Source of the DNA: Monarcha castaneiventris obscurior
Taxonomy: Eukaryota > Chordata > Aves > Passeriformes > Monarchidae
Length of the DNA stretch: 64,000 nt
Assembly (NCBI GenBank): GCA_026261815.1
Contig: JAMPIT010000484.1
Location: 12,374,501 to 12,438,500, forward strand
Reading direction: 5' to 3'
The notes under the pieces are model-generated. The model made no database searches. It was given only the letters and a program-made list of their open reading frames with translations, and was not told the origin of the DNA. Below, piece by piece: positions 14,201-26,200 of the stretch (position 1 is the first letter of the stretch; every line of letters starts with the position of its first letter). Position numbers and translations under genes: made by a program.

Positions 14201-17200
14201 TTTTGCTATTGGTCTCCCTCATTAAGAACCTCATAACTTATGCATATGAATCTTTAAAACTGTTTCAAAAATATAAATACAGTAATCCTTAAACACTGTG
14301 AATACTGGTTAAAACCATGAGTTCTCTATATAGGTCCCTGAACCTTCTAACCAATCCTACCACCATTCCTCAGATTGTAGAAGCAAGCTACATCCAGGGA
14401 AAAATTAAAATTTACATAAGAGGATAAATATATCTCAGACAATTAAACAATCTGGAATCATAACTGGAATATTTTTTGCTCTATGTGATATTGGACAATT
14501 TCACTCAAAAAACTTCGTGTGTGTTAAGACACATGAGCTAAACTATTTGGCTTTAACTAACTGGCCTTTAAAAAACCCTACCACTTAGATCAAGTTGTAT
14601 TAATTCCTGTTTCACAGAAAGATACTCCTGAGTTTTAAAACGTTAGTTTCCACTATTTATAAATTTTATATACTCACATTTTTCATGATAAAGTAACAAA
14701 AAAATAGGTTTTGCTCACTTTACATAGCATATCCAACTTTACTAGAAAAATACTGTTTATCTATGTGTTGCAAAGGAAAGTTAAAAGGAAAAACAGTCGA
14801 TAAGTTCTTCACTTTCTTGTGTCAAAATCCTGACATCATTCATTCAGTAGACTCCTCCTCATTCCAGTGACAGCCTATCACAAACAAAAAAAAAAATCCC
14901 AACAAAAAAGGACAGCCTCCAAGTCATTTTGTTGCATTTTACAGAACTTTCTAACAACACTGTGACTGGAAGGATAAGCAAAAAAAAAAAAAAAAAAAGC
15001 TGGTCAGGAGTGGACAAATTCAATTTTCAAAGAGAAATAATTCCAAGCAAAACTTTAGAGAACATTTTGAATTTTTTCATCTTCAAACATCAACCATAAG
15101 ACAAAAGGTAGCCTTCAGATACACTACCTTTCTCTGTGCTCCCATTAATTTTAGGTATGAAGTCGTCAACTTGTATGCCTAGGATTAAGAAAGGGCATTA
15201 TTTTTGGAACCAAGAAAAATGTTTTGGGTTTTGATTCTTTATAAACACAACATTTTGAAATGTACCTAGCTTTTCATACCACCTCCTCACAAGCACCTAA
15301 TCAGACAAACCAGGCAAAGTTTGATGTGTTTCCTACTACAGATCATGTTGCTGTTTGTTCAAACGTCTAACGGGTTACTAATGCCAAAGAATTACTGCCT
15401 ATTACATACATACATAGGTGCATATATAGATAAAAAAGTATTTAAAATCTAATGGCTCTAAGGCCCCTCCAAGCCTCGGGCCCCGGGCCGGAGCGAACAC
15501 CCGCAGCAGCAGCGCCCTCTGCCGGCCCTGCCCCGACACGGAACCACCAGTCCAGGAGAGCTCCTTCCTGGGATAACTGGGAACCAGAACTCTTCTGCCA
15601 GACACCGAGACTACAAGATTATCATAACAAAAGTAACTGAACAGCAAATCCGGAAACCAGCTTGAAAGAAGAAACTGATCACACCTACCTAAGCTGTTGT
15701 GTTCTTTAAGAGTTTTCTCTTGAAGGTGTTCTAACCGTACTGTAAACAGAAGTCCAAGAAAAAGGTATTTCACAGATAAAAAGAAAAACAAATAATCAAA
15801 GCTCCTTCCCCACTAGTGACTAACCTTGTAAAGCAGTCAGCCGCTCATTGGTGAAGTCATTATCAGCCTGCAAAGCTTCTATTTTTGCTTGAAGCTCTTG
15901 CTCTCTTTCTTCCATTTCATCTATTTTATGCTGCAATTCCTTTTTCTCAGCCAGTCCTTTCTGTTGGATTTCTTCTTGTCTTCCTTCTGCTACCTGCTCA
16001 AAAAGATTTTTAAAAATGTTAAAAAATTAACATGTGGAAGAATAGATCTTCTTGATTTTTATGTAACTAAATGTACATATGTAACTTTCTTTGCTAATCA
16101 CACAAAGAAAATGAAAAAAATGCAAAACTTACTACTTTTATACAAAGTTCACTTCAGATGGACTGAGAAAATTTCAAAATATCTTAACTTTTTGACTGAG
16201 GAACATAAATATTACAGCAACAGCAAAGGGCCCTAGAACTAAGAAATGCTCTAAGTCTCCTAGCATCTGAATTCAGTCAAAACCCAAGAGCCCTTCTGAA
16301 CTGAATGTACACTGTACAGACCAACTTGATTGAAAGCCACGTTTTTCCTTGCTGGATCTCAAGCTCCTAAGTTTCAAACAGTCTCCTCCCTCAAAACAAG
16401 GTAATAAGTTTCAGTTTTGATCCTTCTGTGTATAATCATCATCATCAGCAATCAGCTCATTGCTGGGGAACCAACTGCCTTAAGACCAGCAATTTAACAT
16501 TTTAATTTGGAAAGACAAATTTCACTGATGTACTGACCTAGGAACCTAGGCTCCAATTCCAGTATTTATCCAAGACAAATGCAACGACTGTCTCAGGTCT
16601 CCACAGATAACACCATTACCTTCCTCGTCCACAACTCCTATTTATCTAGATTGGAGACTCTTGGAGAACATGCTTTATCATAAAGTGATTATTCTGTTCT
16701 CCAGCATAAAGGACCTTAAATATTAATATACTTAGATATTTAGTTTCATATCAAACTTGATAGCAAGATGGAAGATCAGCCATGTTATTACTATGTGGTG
16801 GACTAATTATGTTTGTTGTAACTGCACAAAGAGGCAACATGAAATGCAAATTTATCTCTAATTCTAGTTTTCATTCCTCTTACCTTTAAGATGTTTAGCT
16901 TGAAAGTCATTAGTCCAAATAAAAGCAGCTGGATATAAAGTTTTACACTACACATAATTTTATACTATAATATATTTCAGCTCCAAAAGTATGGTAACTT
17001 TCAAAGTGAATGAAGACAGAACCTTTTTAGGAAATTCCTTAACTGATGACAGTTTCAATGACATTAAAACTGAACCTAAAGAATATGTAGAAGATGATAT
17101 GCATCTTTCTACTGTTAACATTGTTTAACAAGTTTCTTAACCTTTGTTTTTTACATTAGAAATTAAACTGTATTTGTTTGTTCCATTTATCACCGTTCTA

Positions 17201-20200
17201 TCCTAAGTCAGATGAAATTTTGTCATTACCTTTAGCTTGTCAGACAGATCTTTAATTTCATTTACAGCTCCATTGTACTTATTAGCTAATTCCCTTAATT
17301 CTTCCTGAGTCCGCTCATTCATTTCTTTCAGGTGTGTACATTCATCTTCTGTATTACTTAAACTCCGCTGTAAGACAGAATTATTATGCAATAAATAAGA
17401 ACAAAAGACAGACAATAAACTACCAAACAGTAGTTTAGATAATAGATGATCTGTTTTCTCCAAGCAGATATACATGCACAGGATGCCAACTAAGGGAATA
17501 TAGCAAATAATGATAAGGGAAAAGAAAATAAAGGAAAAGAGAATAATGTGAGATATTATAGGGGCAGAAATCTTGAAGAAAGTGTCCAACACTTTAACTG
17601 TAAAAGCTCCTTGTAAAAGCTCCTTGTAAAAGCTCCTTTTAGAGTACAAGTAGTACAAGTACAAGTAGTTTGTACAAGTTTTGTACAAGTAGTTAACCAT
17701 ATGTTTAAATAAATGCTACAGTTTAAACAAGGTCTTACAGTATTTTTTTACTGCATGTATGTCATTTTCCCATCATGTATGTCACACACACAGTAAGTTC
17801 TGTAACACAACTTAATGAATTTTGAAATCAAGGAGGAAAAGGAGGAGCTGAAAGAATAGTTTGTCATTAACTGTAACAATCTTAGTCCTGTCCAATAGGA
17901 GAAATAAACACTACTACTTAATATCCTGCAAGTGTCACAGTACAACAGGTACTGACGAATTGCAGCAACAGAACAGGGATGTAAATAGCAGCAGTTACAA
18001 CTATTTCAGCACTTCCAGGAGACCAGGCATGAAACTTCAATACCTCCACTTCAGACAATTTTCTGACCACTTCAATTTTCTCCTGAAGGACCCGCCTCAG
18101 GGACTCTTTGGCTGTTGTCTCATAGTTGTGTTTGTCTTCCTGTAATGCTATAAGCTCTTTTCGTATACTGTCTTCTGTTTGATTCTGCACATATAAAATA
18201 ATTCAAGAATAGAATATAAATTACAATTTTGCTCATTAAATAAATTAGATTGTGATAAACCCCGTTCTATTAAAAATGTTTAGCAATTTCTGATAGATGA
18301 GAAAACGTTACGTACAAATCAGCGATCAAACATTCTTGACTCTTCTTACAGCCAGATGACTGGGTATAAACAAGTTATTTTTTGAAGTGTATGTATAGTA
18401 GCACACATTCAATGGTCAGCTTTGATTTCAAGAAATTTATGGGGCTTTTTTTGGGCACTGCTAAGACAATGACAAGCCTAGGAGCCATACAACTAGACAA
18501 ACCAGGAAGCTAGAAGGTCCCAGAGAAAAGACCTTTAAACAGGACCTGTGGAAAAAGTTCTTCTAACGTAGATAGTTGAGAGGAAATAGAAGTAAAATAA
18601 AAACTAAAATCCAAGGCAGGCATAGGTGGCCTAAACAACAATCAGGGGAGCACATATTTGTAGCTCTGCCTATCAGACAGGACATGGGCAATGAAAACAA
18701 CAGCCACTTACTGAGATGCCTTGAAATACAGAGCAGTTCTTGTGCTACTGAGATTATTAAAGTTGCAGAGGGTCATTTTGGAAAGTTTATGTTCCAAATG
18801 CTTTCCTACAACTAGCTACTTTGAAAACTCTTAAAAAGAGCTGCCTTGCAGCATTCCTAACATTCGACTTTAAGTGAGCTACTTACCTTTGAACAAGCCT
18901 GTAATTGATTTCCCATAACCTCTAGTCTTGATAGCAGCCTGTCTTCATCTATTAAAGCCTAGGAGAAAAGAAGTATCACCTTAGATTTATCATGTGCTTA
19001 ATGAAGTGCCAGTAGAATTCTGCTTTAAAGACCTGAATTTTGTGGGAGTATTTACTGCTGATAGCTATTGCAAAGGTACATAACCACTAAATTTATTAAA
19101 CATTGTCTTTTGCACAGTTTTAGAGAACCACCATGAAGTTCTTATTATTTCTGCTGCTTTTTCACCCATTAACAGCTAAAATTTATATGGCAGTGCACAG
19201 TTCAGTCCATAAGGAAAAGGATGCCTGCAGATACCTGCCAACTAGTATCTGAAGCCTCTTGTGTGACAGCAAGTAGTCGCTGAAGGGTTGCCAGCTTCTG
19301 TTCCAACATTTGTTCCCGATGTAAGGCTTCCTGTGAAGAGAGCAGGGCACCAGTCAGTTCAGCTAGAACAACTCAGGAAATCAGAAGCAACAGAAAAGAT
19401 CCCAAAATACAACAATAAAAGGAAATGTGAGTAGCAAACACTGTCACCTGTTCAAAACCATGATAAGCCTATTCCATTTTATCCATCCACAAATTTATTT
19501 GGATAGTTTAATTAGAAAAATGACATCCTATAACCTCAGGTTCCTAAACCTTCATTTTTCATGCTATGTTGCACATGCTGAGGACACACTGTTATTATTT
19601 CCAAGACTTAAAGACACTTTGTCTTGTCCATAATTTGAGTAACAAAACTGCAGACACCAAAAGGCAGCTTGGCAGCTTCCATGTAATGAACTGTTCATCC
19701 TCAAATGAGGTCACAAAAGAGAAATGCCAAGCAAGAATTCCTATTTTTGTTTGATTTTTGGTTTATGACAGGAAGATAGAAGAGCATCTTCGTTAACTCC
19801 AGGATATGGAGAGTGAACAGATTGGTGAGTGAGTATGTATTTGGCTTCCCAAGAAAGAGCATCTGCATGAGCTGCTTCCTGCTAAGTCAGCAAATACACA
19901 TAAAGATAGTATCAATCTCAAAAGCCTTGATGCGAACAAATAAAAATTGCCATTATCAAACAAAATCAGGCAAAATAAATCAGTAGAACTTATACACAGC
20001 TAAACCTGGATAGCATTTACCAGCAAAAAAGCTTTCACTTTTTTCCCAGAAAGCTGATTTTATCATCCTTTCTAAGGAGTTTACTTTTACCTATCAGCAC
20101 ACATTATACACATTAAATTTAATGTGCTGCCATTTTGCAGTCTAACTCTCCTGTGATATGACATCTTGGGGAAAACACACCTATTAAAACTGACACAGAA

Positions 20201-23200
20201 GCAGGCACAGAAAGGCTGGTGATATCAGTGAGGAAGAAGAGCTGCCAGCACTGTGTCCCTTCCTCTGTAGTTTCCAAGAGATACAAGCCACAGCGTAAGA
20301 TCTGTGTTTTGAACAGAAATATTCAGCCAAACTAAATGCCCTTAAAAAAAACTTACTTGTAGATACTGTGAAAGCTGAAACAATTCCTGAGAATACATAC
20401 TGGGAGTGTTAGCAGCAACCTGAAAGAGAAGATAAGTAAAACTCAATGGTTTTGCAAAATTCACTTAAATCTCATCACAAAGGTAAACTTCAGATTATCT
20501 AGTAACAGCATTTTTCTTCATTTATTGTTCTGTTACTATTTATCCTTTTTTTAATCATAGAACTTCCCAACTCGGGACTTAGGCCCCACTGTGTTTGTCT
20601 ACACAAATTCTTGAACCACCAACACACCAATGAGTTCAAAGCTTTTGTTCCAGCTGAGACTAAACTGACAAAAAAGAAACAAGGGGCACAGAGGTGAAGC
20701 CATTCAGCCCAAGGACAAACACAAATTGTGGGCTTCCTATTCAATGTCACCACACATATTATGACTGCACATTTTCTGCTGTTACCACAATCATTATCTC
20801 CCTTTATAAATACCCATTTCAGATTTAAGGAATACCTGCAATATCTTTGAATAATAACAAACTGTTCTTCACCTGGATAGAAGCGGGGGATTGTTCTGTG
20901 GGCTTATTTCAGCCAATCAGTTTATTTACTAATTCTTGTAGGCTTCCTATACAGAAAAAATTCTGTTTTCCCACAGTTATACCTGCAGTCCCTCCTCAGG
21001 ATTTCTACTCTTGCCCTGGATTCAAGCCACACACACTGTTTTGAAATCTCAACTTAAACAGAGTCTATAAACTCCTCAGGCTGCTGGCTTCATAAATAAG
21101 TTTCCACAGTTTCCTGAAATTTTGTTCTTCATGTTTAAAAGTCTGATTAGAACCTATTTAAGTTAATCTTTCTTTTTAGAGACTAGAGAAATAATCAACT
21201 CCTGATCACTTTTCTCAAGAGAATATCTATTAACAGCTTTTCTCCAAGTTCCCCACATTACCAAAACAGGGTTTAAGAATGACACTTGACAACACTGACT
21301 CCATGACTCTACACTGAGCAACTCTGGCTATGCAAGAGAAGCAGAGAGGTTTGGTCTCAATCTTCCTTGGGAACACGACAGTACATTCCAGACTGTGCAG
21401 TGCAGCTTCTCCTCCATAAAAAACATGATATAAAGAAAACAGACCTCATCCAAACCAAATCATGAGCTACTCCTTGGGTCCCACAGCAAATCAAGTATTA
21501 AATTATGCAAGACCTATTAGTCAGTCAATCTGTACCCGGAAATTAACCATCTTAACATCAATGGTTTTGTTCCAAAGCCACATTTCAGGTGCCACAATGT
21601 AAAAAGTCAACTTACCTTCAAATATACACTGTAATACTGCATTACTTCTCTACCTTAAATGTCACTCAAAACATTGAATTGGGTAAAAACAGGCAGTGGA
21701 AAACATATCCCAATGTTACTGGACAGACTTCACTACTTCTTCATCTTTATAACAAGTCTGAAAACAGCATGTGGCTGAATAAGGCATAAACCAGCAAATT
21801 ACTGAATTACCTTGTCAACAGGACTTGGTAATGGAGCATGGATAACACTAAAAAATAAAAAAAAGGAAGTAAAGACAAAATGCATAAATATTGTACTTGG
21901 ACATTTTCAGCAAAACTAAAAATTTAACATCATACATTTTTACTATTTCTTATTTGGACATGCAATTATATGGAAAATCTTCCATAATAATTTACTTTTA
22001 CTTATCTTCCCATAAGCAAAGACACCCTAAAGCTTCCAGCAAGTATTTCTGGAAACTAATGATAAAAGGGTATTTAAATAAGCAATAAACCCCACAGAAT
22101 TGCTGATAATGAAAGATGACTAAAATGATGTCATTTGTGATTAGCACTCAGTGCAAACAAAATGCTAAAGTTTTTGGTGTCTACTAGTCTTGGAAAATTT
22201 CTCAAGAATGTGCATATACACAGAAAATGCTGCCAGTATTCATCTGAGTTTCCATTATCTTCTCTTTAGTTGAGTCCATGTGCATTTAAAGGAGCGAAAA
22301 TAATAAATAAAGAGGGCAGGAGAATTTGTTCATTTGCTTTCTTTTTTTCTATAGTCTTCTGCTTCTAATATCCTAATGTACTAAGTCTAATTCTAATGTA
22401 CTAATGTACTAATTTCAATTCCAGTACAGTAAACCACAGTCAGAAAAGCCCAACTACATAAGAACTTTTCTTTTAGAGAACTTCTTTATTCTTCATAGTT
22501 GCCTTAATTACTAAAAACAACAAGCAAATGAGATGTTTTCCTCATAATGCCTGCAAAAGAACCATGCTCTCAGTTACTTCCATTGCAGGATCACAGGAAA
22601 ATAAACTGCTCCCATGATGATTTTAAACATAATATCCATCAAATCCTCATCATACAGTAGTTGAATTTTGGTACATATGAGTACTTATTCTTACTCTGAT
22701 CGCAATCGAGCTTCCATTCCATCTGGAAGGAACAGTTTGATTGTGGAGACTATACATCCATGGGTAACTGAAAAGAAACAAATACTAAGTCATCATGATC
22801 CATTACTATTTAGTTGTAAGTTCAGTGCTTAATGCTATAGTAACCAAGTAGACTGTCTTAAGAAACCTTGAGACAGGCAAAGAGGAGAAGGCATGAACAC
22901 CTTCAAGCACCAGTGCCTGGGTCTGCCCTCTCAAACCTCCTCTGGACACAGCATAACCTCTTCAAGTTTCATCATTACAAACTTGAAGAGATTATGCTGT
23001 GTAACTCAGTCCTGGCTGTGGAACAGTTCCAGTTCCAACTCTTCCACGTGCAGCAATACCTGAAACTGGTCTTTACTACAGAAAGTGAATGTGTTGATCA
23101 TAAAATGAGTGAAGAGGAATGCATCTTACCTGTGCTACGTAACGGGAATGCAGAGGTATAAACAAAATAACGAGCTGCCTTTTTGACAAGATTCCTACAA

Positions 23201-26200
23201 GCAAATCCAGGGAGGACTTAAAAGGTAACACAGCCAATTTGTGTCACCAACACTCACTTCAAGATCTGGAACTTGGTAAGTGATTATTATTTACAAACAA
23301 GGATAGAAAAGGGAATGCAGAGGAAGAGTGTAGGAACCACTGAAAAGTACATCTTTTTGAACACCGAGAGCATCATTCAAGACAATACATCTCTATTTCA
23401 AGGTGCTTGTAGTGCACATCTACTGTGTAGCCCTAGACAAGTAGCCTTTCATTTCAGAAGAGGTAAACTTGCTCCTTGAGGACTAAATTCAAGATTCTTC
23501 AAACTCTAGAAAGATCCTAAGGAATAAGAGAAGGAAATGCAATATTTGATTCTTACATTAAGTTCAAACTTTCTAGACAATGTTTCAAAAAATGTTACTG
23601 ATACCATTTTCAATGCCTTTGCAAACAGTCAAATTATGTCTGTCTTGGTTGATTTTTTTTCCCCCTCGTATGGTTCAACGAATTGGGAAGTAAAAATCAT
23701 TTCCGGATACATGGGAAGTTAGCTATACATTGTTCCCAAAATACTACCACAAATGAGATACAAATGAGTGTGTGGTCACCTATCATGTACCACTATACCT
23801 CGAGCACCCACTAACATACAAAGACAAATAGCTGCTCTACTTTCTCAGTTATTAATATCAGCAAAACAGTTAATCTGGCTTTGAAAAAAAAAAAGGGCAA
23901 TGGGCGTTTTAGGACATTGGTAATACTCCAGGGAAATGAGACAGGTCTTTAAGGAAGCTACCTCAATAGAATCTAAAAATACAGGAGAAATGATCCAACC
24001 AAGACAAGTTGGTTTTGACCTTTATTTATAGCTAAAAGCTAATGCTTTGGAGACATAGTCTCCTGGCTAGAGCACCTTGTTTTTTCAAGCTGACCTGGTA
24101 AAGTATTAAATTTACTTGCCAGGGCAGAGCAGATTAATCTGCAGGGTTTGGGGTCTTTATTTATAATGGAATAAACCCAGTTTGCAAAAACATTTAAAAA
24201 TACATTAGCAACATTAGCTAATGTATTATTGTAGCCTGTAATACATAGCTTTGATAATGAAGAATTTTTCCTTTAAGAGGAAATTAGTGATTTTGAAAAG
24301 AAAACATTAGGATACCTGACATTAAATACCAACAGACAGCTTTACCTTTGGGTCACATATCAGGTAGGTCTGCTGTACGATTATATAATTCTGAAGTTTT
24401 TCTGTCAACAGCTAGACTGACAAAAATCTCCTAAAATCTGCAGGAGCTTTATTTATGTCAAATTAAGACATAATGGGCATGTAGCAAAAGGTCTCAAATA
24501 AACAGTGACTGGGAAAAGGTACCAAGAATTTTGATACATTTATAAAATTAAAATAGTAAGAAAGAAAACAACACCCAAACCCTGCAGTCTGACCTTTAGC
24601 TATCAGTTCATTGCAACTGGAAAAAAAAGGAGCAAGCCCGAGGGAAAGGTAAAGCGACACAGAAAACACGAATACGGTACTGACTGCACAGCAGCAATGG
24701 TTTAAATTCAGGTCTATAGTATTTCTTTCGAGGAATTAACAAGAAAAGGTAGTGCAGCAACCCCTGGCTTCCCAGTGGGGCTGAGACAGCCCCTGTCCCG
24801 CAGCTCACCCCCCTCTCCCTCCATCCCGCTCACCTCCGGGCGCTCCGCGGGGCCGCCGCTCCCGCCCGGCCCCGGCACCGCCGGCACTGCGCCGCGCCGC
24901 CGCCAGGGGGCGCCCCCGCGCCAGCCACCGCGCCCGCCGAGCCCGCCCCGCCTCGCGCGCGCCCTCCGGAGCGGGAACGGCCGCCTCACAGCCACGGCTC
25001 CTTCCATGGCGGGGAACAGCCGCCTCACAGCCCCTGCTCCTTCCACAGCCACTGCTCCTTCCATGGCGGGGAACAGCCGCCCCACAGCCATTGCTCCTTC
25101 CATGGCGGGGAACAGCCGCCCCACAGCCACTGCTCCTTCCATGGCGGGGAACAGCCGCCGCACAGCCACTGCTCCTTCCATGGCGGGGAACGGCCGCCTC
25201 ACAGCCACGGCTCCTGCCATGGCGGGGAACAGCCGCCCCACAGCCACTGCTCCTTCCACAGCCACTGCTCCTTCCATGGCGGGGAACAGCCGCCCCGCAT
25301 CCACTGCTCCCGCCGCAGCCACTGCTCCCTCCACAGCCACTGCTCCCTCCACAGCCACTGCTCTCTCCATGGCGTGAAACAGCCGCTGCATATCCACTGC
25401 TCCCTCCACGGAGTAAAACCCTGCTCCTACTCCATTTGCTGTTCCGCACTCCAGTCACGAACTTGTTGCTCCCCGCCAAAACACGGAGCTGCCCCACACT
25501 TCACAGGTCCAAGACCCCCGAGACCCATCCTGAACCCCGACAGGTTCTGCTGCACTGGAGCACAATGGGAACACAGAAGCCATTTCTGTTTGTCTCAATT
25601 TTTGCTTCCTTGAGAGACAATACATCAGTAATGCTCTCGTTTTTATTTTCACTCATTAATGTGGTACCCAGCCCTCAGGAGCCCCCCACACTCCTTGGGG
25701 GTCTGTGCACTGCTCTGTGGCACACACTGGGCTCCCTTACTTGCACGACCTCCCTCAAACACCTCTTGACAGAACAGATGTATGAGAGAGTCCAAACCTG
25801 ACTAGAAAGAAGTGCATAAACTGTATTTGAACTAAATCATCTTGGTATCGTTTGACCCTGATTTGCAATGTTGCTGCTCCTTTTCATGCAGGAAAATATC
25901 ACCAGTTAACTCTTGGAATGCTCTGGCACCGAGTGGGAAATTTAGAAAGTGCTAAAAGAGCATGAACCACACTAACACAGAGAAAAGTAGACGGAGTGAG
26001 ACGTTAATAGGTAAGTGCTTTATTAAGGAGAGGGAAATGGCCAGGCCCCTGTGCTTGTCAGTAAGACAGCAAGTGGACAAATAAGGAAGCAGGAGGGATG
26101 CAAACGCTTCTCCAGGACCTGTTACTGACTTTGGCTCAGCAACAGGAAGCCGAGGAACTGGTGTTCATACCTGATAACCTGAAAAATCACATACTGAACA

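Larger units (their letters stand above)
15994..21810 (-). other. SLMAP: SLMAP introns between exons 4 and 10
   Basis: Six introns separate exons 4 to 10 here (gaps 15994-17229, 17368-18043, 18185-18886, 18959-19234, 19331-20356 and 20420-21810). They are AT-rich and hold no recognised element other than the short tandem repeats at 17600-17694. Confidence 0.75.

Noticed and set aside
12479..14998. T18 run at 12479 and A19 run at 14980 as ends of a processed pseudogene
   Set aside because: No gene-like sequence or target-site duplication adjoins either run; they look like simple homopolymers.
17203..17700. 165-codon minus-strand frame as a whole gene
   Set aside because: Only 17230-17367 is coding (SLMAP exon 9). 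The rest is intron that happens to stay open.
24975..25420. CRISPR-like regular repeat spacing
   Set aside because: The genome is eukaryotic, the units are contiguous with no unique spacers, and the array is a minisatellite.
24714..25801. Long open frames on both strands (up to 236 codons) across the intronic CpG island
   Set aside because: They come from the minisatellite, whose units are multiples of three. The translations are simple repeats (such as [13 protein letters not shown]) and all frames stay open alike.
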